This document shows, in pieces, positions 1-5,420 of a stretch of 5,515 nt of DNA. The DNA is from an uncultured Mycoplasmatota bacterium (GTDB taxonomy: Bacteria > Bacillota_I > Bacilli_A > RF39 > UBA660). How positions within the stretch are numbered: position 1 is the stretch's first letter; every line of letters begins with the position of its first letter. The position numbers and the translations under genes are program-made. The notes under the pieces are model-generated. The model was not told the DNA's origin. It did no database searches and saw only the letters and a program-made list of their open reading frames with translations. The stretch lies in contig CANDHX010000095.1 of NCBI GenBank assembly GCA_947384645.1, positions 1-5,515 of the forward strand. The letters are read 5' to 3'.

Positions 1-708
1 GGAGGTCGTCAAGGGATACATGGGTATCCTGTTGGCGTACAAGGTAAGGGCATGCTCATGCTGTCAGGAGGAATCGATTCACCTGTTGCCGGGTATTTAG
101 CCATGAAAAGGGGAGTAAGAATAGAAGCAGTCTATTTTGAAAGTCCTCCTCATACTAGCGAAGCTGCTAAAAAAAAGGTCGAAGAACTGGCTAAAATTTT
201 GAGTAAATACTCGGTTTATATCAAATTACACATAATCAATTTTACCGAGATACAAGAAACCATTTATAAAAATGTTCCCCATGAATACTTGATTACGATA
301 ATGAGGAGAATGATGTATAGAATAGCTGAGCGTTTGGCACATAAAACAAATTCTAAGATTATCGTTAATGGCGAGTCGATTGGACAGGTTGCAAGTCAGA
401 CTTTATCCAGCATGAGCGTCATCAACGAAGTAGTTTCGATGCCTGTCATAAGACCAGTTGCGTGTCTTGATAAATTGGAAATAATTGATATTTCTAAAAG
501 AATAGAAACATACGACGTAAGCATTTTGCCGTATGAAGATTGTTGTACTATATTTGTGCCTGAGCATCCAGTAATCAATCCAGTTTTGGATAAATGTCTA
601 GAATATGAAGCCCTCTTCGATTACGAAAAACTCTTGAAAAATGCCATAAATAATCACGAGGTTATAACTATTAGAAGCGATGAAAAAAAATACGAAGATG
701 TCCTTTAA
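1..708 (+). CDS. thiI: tRNA 4-thiouridine synthase ThiI, C-terminal part (5' truncated)
   Basis: The reading frame is open from base 1, so the window starts inside the gene. 235 residues are visible, and the N-terminal ferredoxin-like and THUMP domains lie outside. ThiI adenylates U8 of tRNA and transfers sulfur to make 4-thiouridine; in many bacteria it also serves thiazole synthesis. Visible evidence is the PP-loop ATP pyrophosphatase motif SGGIDSPVAGYLAMKRG (about residues 22-38 of the visible part), the family motif NGESIGQVASQTL, and the C-terminal PYEDCCTIF with paired cysteines at visible residues 181-182, one of which should match the conserved sulfur-handling Cys of the catalytic domain. 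The protein ends shortly after this motif, so there is no C-terminal rhodanese domain. By analogy with Bacillus, a dedicated cysteine desulfurase would be the sulfur donor; it may be encoded upstream. A terminator follows the stop codon. Confidence 0.96.
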   Translation, partial: GGRQGIHGYPVGVQGKGMLMLSGGIDSPVAGYLAMKRGVRIEAVYFESPPHTSEAAKKKVEELAKILSKYSVYIKLHIINFTEIQETIYKNVPHEYLITIMRRMMYRIAERLAHKTNSKIIVNGESIGQVASQTLSSMSVINEVVSMPVIRPVACLDKLEIIDISKRIETYDVSILPYEDCCTIFVPEHPVINPVLDKCLEYEALFDYEKLLKNAINNHEVITIRSDEKKYEDVL

Positions 709-715
709 GACACAT

Positions 716-723
716 TTCGACAA
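716..723 (-). promoter_or_regulatory. candidate Spo0A-binding site (0A box)
   Basis: The minus strand reads TTGTCGAA, an exact match to the 0A-box core TGTCGAA. It sits 8 nt after the thiI stop and about 43 nt before the SirA-like start. In B. subtilis sirA is a direct Spo0A target, so the position is meaningful. However, the 7-mer also occurs inside add (2306-2312) and murT (3932-3938), more often than I would expect by chance in AT-rich DNA of this length. No convincing -10 is spaced correctly downstream. Treat it as a candidate only. Confidence 0.35.
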
Positions 724-726
724 ATT

Positions 727-755
727 AGGCTTATCATATGTGGTAAGCTTTTTTT
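727..755 (+). terminator. intrinsic terminator of thiI
   Basis: GCTTATCA (729-736) pairs with TGGTAAGC (741-748) through an 8-bp stem with one G-U pair and the tetraloop TATG. Two further pairs (A727-T750, G728-T749) are possible at the base. Seven consecutive T follow (749-755). This is a typical Rho-independent terminator. Its T-run directly abuts the Shine-Dalgarno sequence of the next gene. Confidence 0.85.
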
Positions 756-760
756 GGTGA
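756..760 (+). promoter_or_regulatory. ribosome binding site deciding the sirA start
   Basis: GGTGA, complementary to part of the anti-SD (AAGGAGGTGATC), lies 5 nt before ATG 766 and immediately after the terminator T-run ending at 755. It supports ATG 766 over the in-frame TTG 754 and GTG 757, which fall in or before it. Confidence 0.6.
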
Positions 761-765
761 AAAAG

Positions 766-1170
766 ATGAGAACGTTCTATATTTTTAAAATCAATAAGGA
801 ATTTAAGATTATTACTAAAAATAAACCATACAATTTATTTTTGGCACTAGATAACATTCACAATATGGATAGGGAGGACGTCTCTTTGGCGATGAGTTTG
901 TACGACGAAGTGTGCGAGAAAAACGACATTAGAAGTCTCAATTTGCGAATATTCAACATGCTAAGCGAGGAAGACTATTATACCAAATTCGACAATAACC
1001 ATATCATCAATAACTACTATACAATGGAAACTTCAAAATTAACTATCAACAAAACGTATTTAAAATTGAAGAGTTCTTTAAACAATCCAACTTTTTTTAG
1101 TACGCTTAGGAATATTCCCAATCTTTTTGTCATAGATTTCGCTTCGAAAGACTATTTTTGGTTGTCATAA
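766..1170 (+). CDS. sirA: SirA-like protein (inhibitor of DnaA-dependent replication initiation)
   Basis: Predicted 134 aa, close to the roughly 148 aa of B. subtilis SirA (YneE), a small soluble protein that binds domain I of DnaA and blocks new rounds of replication at sporulation. From memory of the B. subtilis protein, the ends align. The start MRTFYIFKINKEF resembles its aromatic, KEEF-containing N-terminus. The C-terminal FFSTLRNIPNLFVIDFASKD followed by YFWL (residues 110-133) resembles its FFEVLKKVSPCFLAMDFNSK then RYGWL. The middle is divergent. The next gene is yneF-like, the same neighbour as in B. subtilis, which supports the call. ATG 766 is chosen because GGTGA at 756-760 sits 5 nt upstream; the upstream TTG 754 and GTG 757 overlap that site and the terminator T-run. 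No strong promoter of its own was found. Whether this organism sporulates cannot be judged here. Confidence 0.72.
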   Translation: MRTFYIFKINKEFKIITKNKPYNLFLALDNIHNMDREDVSLAMSLYDEVCEKNDIRSLNLRIFNMLSEEDYYTKFDNNHIINNYYTMETSKLTINKTYLKLKSSLNNPTFFSTLRNIPNLFVIDFASKDYFWLS

Positions 1171-1190
1171 ACCACATATTCTAGTATAAT
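1162..1190 (+). promoter_or_regulatory. sigma-A-type promoter for yneF
   Basis: The -35 is TTGTCA (1162-1167, 5/6 to TTGACA) and the -10 is TATAAT (1185-1190, 6/6), with an optimal 17-bp spacer. The -35 is formed by the last two sense codons (TTG TCA) of the SirA-like gene. Predicted transcription start is near 1197, leaving a leader of about 20 nt. yneF can therefore be expressed independently of thiI and sirA. Confidence 0.85.
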
Positions 1191-1217
1191 TATCACATAA
1201 GAAGGAGATGAACAATC

Positions 1218-1430
1218 GTGTTACAGGATATATTATTAATTCTTTTAGGCTTAGTAATCGGTCTTGTCATCGGTTTCGTCGTTGCCCGCAAGATGATGAA
1301 AAAATTTATGACAGAAAATCCACCGATAAACGAAAAAATGATAGAAACTCTCATGAGTGGTATGGGACGTAAGCCTAGTCAAAAGCAGATAAATCAAATG
1401 ATGAGAGAAATCAACAGGTTGCAAAAATAA
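1218..1430 (+). CDS. yneF: UPF0154 family small membrane protein (YneF-like)
   Basis: 70 aa, typical of the UPF0154/YneF family of Firmicutes and Mollicutes. Residues about 4-23 (DILLILLGLVIGLVIGFVVA) form a single hydrophobic segment followed by the basic stretch RKMMKK, so the protein is probably anchored by its N-terminus with the rest in the cytoplasm. The C-terminal half has the family signature NPPINEKMIETLM (34-46) and GMGRKPSQKQINQMMREIN (48-66). The biochemical function of the family is not established to my knowledge. GTG 1218 is the first possible start after AAGGAG (1202-1207), with a 10-nt spacer that is slightly long. It has its own promoter at 1162-1190 and its stop codon lies within the terminator stem. 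The SirA-like gene upstream repeats the B. subtilis order. Confidence 0.93.
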   Translation: MLQDILLILLGLVIGLVIGFVVARKMMKKFMTENPPINEKMIETLMSGMGRKPSQKQINQMMREINRLQK

Positions 1431-1452
1431 AAAGCCGTTTGGCCTTTTTATT
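1426..1452. terminator. bidirectional terminator between convergent yneF and add
   Basis: The left arm AATAAAAAGCC (1426-1436) pairs with GGCCTTTTTATT (1441-1452) around the loop GTTT, with a single bulged C on the right side. On the plus strand a T-rich tail (through 1461) follows. On the minus strand the stem base and the A-rich stretch at 1423-1433 give the U-tract. It can terminate both yneF and the minus-strand add transcript, whose stop codon is at 1460-1462. Confidence 0.8.
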
Positions 1453-1459
1453 CTTTTTT

Positions 1460-2416
1460 TTATGAGAAATTTTTTAAAAGTTCTTCTTTTTCTCTATCGG
1501 TTAGGAAAGCGTGTTTAATTGCAATTTTGTTCATTTCGTTAAATTCTTTAGTGGAAAATCCGAAATGTTTATTTAAAAGATTATATTCATCGGTTAGGGT
1601 AGTATAGGATAGTGTTCTATTGTCCGTATTAATCGTAACACTGATACCGGAGTCGATTAATCTTCTTACTGGATGTTCTTTAAAATTGTCGTATGTCTTA
1701 GTCATGATGTTAGATGTCAAACAGACTTCGAGGGGTATATCTTTTTGTTTTAAAGTTTCCATAGTTCTAAAGTCTTTTATAGCTTTTACGCCGTGTCCAA
1801 TTCTTTTAGCTCCGAAGTTTATGGCATCTTCGATATCTTTAAATGTTCCTGCTTCTCCTGCATGGATTACAAAAGGGACTTCTTGTTCTTTAGCGTAGGT
1901 AAATAAATCTTTGAAAAGATTTGTCGGGTAGTTTTCTTCACTACCAGCTAAATCGACCGCAGCAACACCTTTTTTTAAATATTTCTTAGCTATGTCGATT
2001 ACCGATTTGTTGACTTCGGTGTCTCGTTCTCTTTTCATGCACAATATGAGTTTTGCTTTGAGGTTGCTAGAACTTATACCTTCTAAAACTGACTCGACGA
2101 TTTCTTTTAAAGTGAGTCCTTTTTTAGTATGAGCTACTGGGTCGAACCTTATTTCGGCGTATATTACGTTCTCGTGAAGCATATCTTTACAAAGTTCAAA
2201 AGCTGCTTCTTTTAATCTGGTTTTAGTTTGTAATAGATTTATAGCATAATTGAAGTGTTCTAAGTAAGCTTGTAAATCTAGAGGCTTTTTTACGATTAGA
2301 GATTTTTCGACAGTTTTTATGTCCTTTCTCGTCCATTTAGAAACTTTAGTAGGGCTTAATGAACCGTCTAAATGACAATGTAATTCGACCTTTTTTAAAT
2401 TGCTGTACTTCTTCAT
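1460..2416 (-). CDS. add: adenosine deaminase
   Basis: 318 aa, close to the usual 330-345 aa of bacterial Add (metallo-dependent hydrolase fold, PF00962). It hydrolyses adenosine/2'-deoxyadenosine to inosine/deoxyinosine plus ammonia in the cytoplasm. The zinc site and catalytic residues are all visible: HCHLDGS with His13 and His15, HAGEAG with His185 and the catalytic Glu188, GHGV with His208, and INTDN with Asp265. Other family motifs are AEIRFDP (87-93), DLAGSE (155-160) and EVCLTSN (230-236). The residue after the zinc Asp is Asn266 rather than the Asp of E. coli and mammalian enzymes; I recall NTDN as usual in Firmicute Add proteins. Its ATG overlaps the deoD stop as ATGA, so the two are probably translationally coupled. 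Together they convert adenosine to inosine and then to hypoxanthine plus ribose-1-phosphate. The transcript ends at the 1426-1452 terminator. Confidence 0.96.
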   Translation of the reverse strand: MKKYSNLKKVELHCHLDGSLSPTKVSKWTRKDIKTVEKSLIVKKPLDLQAYLEHFNYAINLLQTKTRLKEAAFELCKDMLHENVIYAEIRFDPVAHTKKGLTLKEIVESVLEGISSSNLKAKLILCMKRERDTEVNKSVIDIAKKYLKKGVAAVDLAGSEENYPTNLFKDLFTYAKEQEVPFVIHAGEAGTFKDIEDAINFGAKRIGHGVKAIKDFRTMETLKQKDIPLEVCLTSNIMTKTYDNFKEHPVRRLIDSGISVTINTDNRTLSYTTLTDEYNLLNKHFGFSTKEFNEMNKIAIKHAFLTDREKEELLKNFS

Positions 2417-3129
2417 TTAGTAATTGCCTCCAATGCTAAAGTAATCATTTCGTCTAGTGAATTTTGCCTTTCTTCGGCAGTCAAGTCGTCTTTAGCTTTA
2501 TATTTGCTGTTTGTAATCGTTACGATTGCAGCGGTCTTTATACCGGTAATTTTACCTATGAAATAGAGCCCAAATGCTTCCATTTCACTAGCTAAAACGT
2601 GGGGATTACCTAGCTTTTTTAAAGACCATTCTTCATTGCCAGAATAGACGTCGAAGACATCGCCTGTGATGACTGGTCCAAAATGAAGCACGCTAGAACT
2701 TTTTTGTACTGACTTGATATCTTCTAAGAGGCTCTCATTAGCATATTGGGTGTCGCTTTCGTCATTGGCATAAGCTAGAGCATAAGAACTCACGCTTTTT
2801 GCTTCGGTGGCAACTACTATATCACGGACGTTTATACTTTCATCCATAGCACCCGCACTTCCTATTCTAATTATTTTTTTAACTTTATAAAAATGGGCTA
2901 ATTCATATGCATATATTCCCATAGAAGGAATGCCCATTCCCGAACCTATAACTGTAATCTTTTTACCTTTATATGTACCAGTAAATCCCAACATATTGCG
3001 AACTTCGTTTACGAGACGAGATTCTTCTAAAAAATTATCTGCGATGTATTTTGCACGAAGCGGGTCACCTGGCATCAAAACCAATTCGCTTATATTTTCT
3101 TTATCTGTAACTATATGGATTGGCTCCAT
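2413..3129 (-). CDS. deoD: purine nucleoside phosphorylase, DeoD type
   Basis: 238 aa, the usual length for the hexameric DeoD family (about 235-240). It cleaves purine (deoxy)nucleosides with phosphate to base plus (deoxy)ribose-1-phosphate. Motifs are LMPGDPLRAKYIA (18-30, phosphate loop with Gly21 and Arg25), RNMLGFTGTYKGK (44-56, Arg44), GSGMGIPSMGIYAYEL (62-77), RIGSAGA (88-94, Arg88 and Ser91), EMEAFGLY (182-189, nucleoside-binding Met183/Glu184) and TAEERQ (217-222, Arg221, equivalent to E. coli Arg217). Unusually, the residue expected to match the catalytic Asp204 of E. coli (VSDH) is Asn207 (ITNS, codon AAC). ATG 3129 is chosen because AGGAAG lies 9 nt upstream and the family N-terminus starts here. 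A longer in-frame start at 3177 would read through the promoter and palindrome. The last 4 bp overlap add (ATGA). Confidence 0.95.
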   Translation of the reverse strand: MEPIHIVTDKENISELVLMPGDPLRAKYIADNFLEESRLVNEVRNMLGFTGTYKGKKITVIGSGMGIPSMGIYAYELAHFYKVKKIIRIGSAGAMDESINVRDIVVATEAKSVSSYALAYANDESDTQYANESLLEDIKSVQKSSSVLHFGPVITGDVFDVYSGNEEWSLKKLGNPHVLASEMEAFGLYFIGKITGIKTAAIVTITNSKYKAKDDLTAEERQNSLDEMITLALEAITK

Positions 3130-3154
3130 AAATAAACACTTCCTATTCTCAATA

Positions 3155-3163
3155 ATTATATCA
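3155..3163 (-). promoter_or_regulatory. extended -10 promoter for deoD-add
   Basis: The minus strand reads TGATATAAT: a perfect TATAAT (3155-3160) preceded by TGn (3161-3163), an extended -10. No good -35 hexamer exists at 16-18 bp; that region is occupied by the palindrome at 3168-3187. Predicted start is near 3148, followed by the AGGAAG ribosome binding site at 3139-3144 and ATG 3129. Confidence 0.65.
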
Positions 3164-3167
3164 AATA

Positions 3168-3187
3168 AGACTAGCATGTGCTAGTCT
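3168..3187. repeat. perfect palindrome between gatD and deoD (operator or weak terminator)
   Basis: AGACTAGCA (3168-3176) and TGCTAGTCT (3179-3187) are perfect inverted 9-mers separated by 2 bp. The element begins 3 nt after the gatD stop and covers the -35 region of the deoD promoter. On the minus strand it is followed by TTATTTG, a poor U-tract, so it could be a weak intrinsic terminator for murT-gatD. Its position also suits an operator for a dimeric regulator of the purine genes. I do not recognise the half-site, and no second copy was seen in the window. Confidence 0.6.
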
Positions 3188-3190
3188 AAA

Positions 3191-3892
3191 CTAATCTTCT
3201 AATAAAAAATTCTTTAAGTATTCGTCGTATGCTTTAAATTCGATTGTATCTTTAATAGGTGTATAATCATACCCGAGTTGTTCAAATAAAGTTTTTAATA
3301 GATAATTTGTAAAATGGGGATTTCTTATTAGAATTGGCCCTATAAAAGACATTCCAAAAAAGTTTTTATAGTTGAAACTGTCTTTGAACCCGAATAGTCT
3401 ATGTTCGTCGTTGTTGGTAATATTGAATTTTGCATTTTTAAATCCTAAAATCTTTTTGCCTTCATCGAGTTTATCGAAAGTATAAGAGACTTCATTTACA
3501 AGTCGTTCTTTGGCTTCGACAGCTACATAATCGAAAATTTTTAAACATTCTATGAACCGACCATTGCTTAGTCTTTTCTTCTTACCAAATAATTCGAAGG
3601 CATTTCCTGTTACTAAAAACATCTTTCCTTTTTCGATAGATTTTTTGATATCTTCTTTATATTTATATAAATCGCATAAGACCAAGTAAGAATTATCTTC
3701 ATTGCCAGCTCCTATATAATAAAAGTCGTATTTATCGAAGTCGATGTCGTCGTTTAAAGATAAGTGGTCGACAAAAGTGTTCACGTTTTGTCTTTTACAA
3801 AATCTTTCTAAGGCTAAGATATTCCCAGTTTCTCCGTAGATATTCATCAAGTCGTAGTAAAGGTGGGCAATTTTAATCGTCTTTTTTTTCAT
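3191..3892 (-). CDS. gatD: GatD-like class I amidotransferase subunit, catalytic residues lost
   Basis: 233 aa, close to the usual 240-260 aa of GatD, the CobB/CobQ-type glutaminase partner of MurT. The family start is clear (IAHLYYDLMNIYGETGNILALERF, residues 8-31), as is the next conserved block (YYIGAGNEDNS, 58-68). The nucleophile motif, normally like ICGGYQLLG, reads VTGNAFELFG (94-103): the Cys is Thr95 (codon ACA at 3610-3608) and the second Gly is Asn. The motif normally like YLHGPLLPKNP reads SFIGPILIRNP (182-192): the catalytic His is Ile184 (ATA). The GFENH motif reads GFKNA. Arg130 in KERLVNEV may correspond to a glutamine-binding Arg. The frame is intact, so this is not a simple pseudogene. 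Glutamine hydrolysis is not expected. AAGGAG lies 7 nt upstream of ATG 3892, and the gene overlaps murT by 20 bp. Confidence 0.85.
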   Translation of the reverse strand: MKKKTIKIAHLYYDLMNIYGETGNILALERFCKRQNVNTFVDHLSLNDDIDFDKYDFYYIGAGNEDNSYLVLCDLYKYKEDIKKSIEKGKMFLVTGNAFELFGKKKRLSNGRFIECLKIFDYVAVEAKERLVNEVSYTFDKLDEGKKILGFKNAKFNITNNDEHRLFGFKDSFNYKNFFGMSFIGPILIRNPHFTNYLLKTLFEQLGYDYTPIKDTIEFKAYDEYLKNFLLED

Positions 3893-5225
3893 CTTTAATC
3901 TCCTTTAGCATTTTATTGATGACTTCTGTCATGTCGAAACAGACCATCGTATAGATATTTCCTTTACTCATGGTGTAAACCATATCGAAAAGTTTAGTTA
4001 AATCATTTACAAATACGATTTTTTCTTTTGGAATAGAGGCATAATCCAATCTCACAGCTACGTCATATTTGAACCTTCCGATTAAGAAAATTTTATCTAT
4101 CGACGAATCGTTTAAGAGGGCGAAGTCGACATCCCAAAGCCAAGATAAATCGTTGTAGCTGTAGCGTCTACTCACGTTCTCAAAGCCCATGATGACTGTT
4201 TTCATGCCTTTTTGGCTTTTTATATAATTTAGGGATTGAAGGTATGATAGGGAATTCTCATTTTTGGATTCGAGCATCTCTATCGTCCTATTTTGAATAG
4301 TTGTTGTTTTTAGCCGTTTACTTTCCTTATTGTTTTCGTTTATCTCTTTTAAAATTTTGTCTTTTGGTATTCCTAGAGTTCTTGAGACCGTATAAGCTAG
4401 TAGCGTATAGTATACAGCAAAAAAGACGTTTTTATTTAGAGAAACAGTAGAATTTTCGAGTTTGAAGGTGCCTTTAATTAAATCGACCTTGTCGGCTTCA
4501 TAATCGGGTTTTCCTCTCCTAAAAGAGCAATTAGGACATTCGTATATTCCTAGATGTCCATAATGATAACTACTATATTTTAATTTAGAGTGACACGAAG
4601 GACAATAGGCAAAGTCGACTGGATATGGTGGAGTTTCTTTTAAGTCGTACTCGGTTTGGGAAATTCCATAGGTCGTCAGGCAAGAAGGATGAGAATATTT
4701 AGCACGGCAAATGAGAGGGTCGTCTATATTGATAATTAAATGGACGTCTTTGTCGACAGCTTGCATTATCTTTTCGTATATGAAAGAGGGGTCGACATTT
4801 CTTGCCGGTTGGTCTCGAGTGACATTTGTAATCGCCAAGTGTGTTATAATGCCCGGTTTAAAAGTTTCTTTTATATGTCTTTCATCCATTTCTAAAAGAA
4901 GTATGTCGGCATCCATTTTGTGAGAAAAGATATGAGAATTGTTTAAAACCAACGTCGTAATGGCATTTTTAATGTTACTTCCACTTTTATTCCATATAAC
5001 TTTTTTTCCAGTATTTTCTAAAATGTGGGCAATCATATTTACTGTTGAGCCTTTACCAGAAGAACCAGTTATGATAACTACATTTTGAGGATATTTTATT
5101 TTATCGAGTGGGTTCTTAATCAATTTTAAGACTCTTTCGCCGGGAAAGACTGTACCATTCTTTTTAAAAATTTTACATATCATCGTAACTGTTTTTGAAA
5201 CAAGTATCGCTAATGTAGTCTTCAT
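3873..5225 (-). CDS. murT: MurT-like Mur ligase (lipid II isoglutaminyl synthase subunit)
   Basis: 450 aa, near the usual 435-460 aa. With GatD, MurT uses ATP to activate the D-Glu carboxylate of lipid II and amidates it to D-isoglutamine on the cytoplasmic membrane face. In order: the basic N-terminus MKTTLAILVSKTV; the P-loop ITGSSGKGST (52-61); NKSGSNIKNAIT (79-90); LEMDE (111-115); TNVTRDQPARNVDP (133-146, family TN..RDQ..R...D); a four-cysteine zinc ribbon inserted in the middle domain (Cys208, Cys211, Cys230, Cys233); and a C-terminal domain with NDLSWLWDVDF (358-368), a MurT hallmark. The P-loop has GKGST where I expect GKTTT, resembling folylpolyglutamate synthase. The NPAGFN-type motif is degenerate (KNENSL, 321-326). 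ATG 5225 is chosen because AGGTGAT at 5236-5230 precedes it; an upstream TTG at 5243 precedes that site and overlaps the -10. Confidence 0.9.
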   Translation of the reverse strand: MKTTLAILVSKTVTMICKIFKKNGTVFPGERVLKLIKNPLDKIKYPQNVVIITGSSGKGSTVNMIAHILENTGKKVIWNKSGSNIKNAITTLVLNNSHIFSHKMDADILLLEMDERHIKETFKPGIITHLAITNVTRDQPARNVDPSFIYEKIMQAVDKDVHLIINIDDPLICRAKYSHPSCLTTYGISQTEYDLKETPPYPVDFAYCPSCHSKLKYSSYHYGHLGIYECPNCSFRRGKPDYEADKVDLIKGTFKLENSTVSLNKNVFFAVYYTLLAYTVSRTLGIPKDKILKEINENNKESKRLKTTTIQNRTIEMLESKNENSLSYLQSLNYIKSQKGMKTVIMGFENVSRRYSYNDLSWLWDVDFALLNDSSIDKIFLIGRFKYDVAVRLDYASIPKEKIVFVNDLTKLFDMVYTMSKGNIYTMVCFDMTEVINKMLKEIKDEKKDD

Positions 5226-5242
5226 CAATATCACCTGTAGCA

Positions 5243-5272
5243 ATTATAACATTTTGAAAAGACTTTAGTCAA
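5243..5272 (-). promoter_or_regulatory. sigma-A-type promoter for murT-gatD
   Basis: On the minus strand the -35 is TTGACT (5272-5267) and the -10 is TATAAT (5248-5243), with an 18-bp spacer and an extended -10 TGT (5251-5249). The predicted start is around 5237-5235, right at the AGGTGAT ribosome binding site, so the mRNA leader would be only about 10-12 nt. Confidence 0.8.
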
Positions 5273-5295
5273 TTTAATAACCTTTTTGTACTGTT

Positions 5296-5324
5296 TTGAC
5301 TTCTAAAAATGAGAAAAATAAAAT
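5296..5324 (+). promoter_or_regulatory. candidate sigma-A promoter for the gene at 5421
   Basis: The -35 is TTGACT (5296-5301) and the -10 is TAAAAT (5319-5324), with a 17-bp spacer. This would give a leader of about 90 nt. A second perfect -10-like hexamer TATAAT (5333-5338) lies just downstream but has no matching -35. This promoter is divergent from the murT promoter, with the two -35 elements about 24 bp apart. Confidence 0.6.
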
Positions 5325-5420
5325 CTACCCAGTATAATAATAAGTAGAAGGTATAAAAAATATTTTCCAATCTAAAAAAAGAATAAAAAGGTATCTTAAG
5401 TCGAAAAGGAGGCATATATT

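Noticed and set aside
396..578. 60-codon minus-strand open frame opposite thiI
   Set aside because: It is antisense to the conserved ThiI C-terminal motifs, with no independent support.
1619..1627. Asn266 in Add instead of the second Asp of the NTDD motif
   Set aside because: It looks like an active-site change, but from memory NTDN is common in Firmicute adenosine deaminases. All zinc ligands and the catalytic Glu are present, so it is not reported as a novelty.
1620..1898. 92-codon plus-strand open frame opposite add
   Set aside because: It lies entirely antisense to the well-supported add gene and has no recognisable motif. It is a shadow frame.
3127..3177. Longer deoD start at 3177 adding 16 residues
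   Set aside because: The extension reads through the palindrome, the -10 and the ribosome binding site. The family N-terminus and SD spacing fit ATG 3129.
2930..3184. 84-codon plus-strand open frame opposite deoD
   Set aside because: It is antisense to the conserved N-terminal half of deoD and to the promoter region, and has no family motif.
3932..3938. TGTCGAA (0A-box-like) inside murT, and its reverse at 2306-2312 inside add
   Set aside because: Both lie within conserved coding sequence away from promoters and are probably chance matches. They are noted because they weaken the intergenic candidate.
4711..4923. 70-codon plus-strand open frame opposite murT
   Set aside because: It is antisense to the conserved MurT TN..RDQ region and is explained as a shadow of that coding sequence.
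5226..5243. TTG start for murT at 5243
   Set aside because: It overlaps the TATAAT -10 and lies before the predicted transcript start and the SD. ATG 5225 matches the MurT N-terminus.
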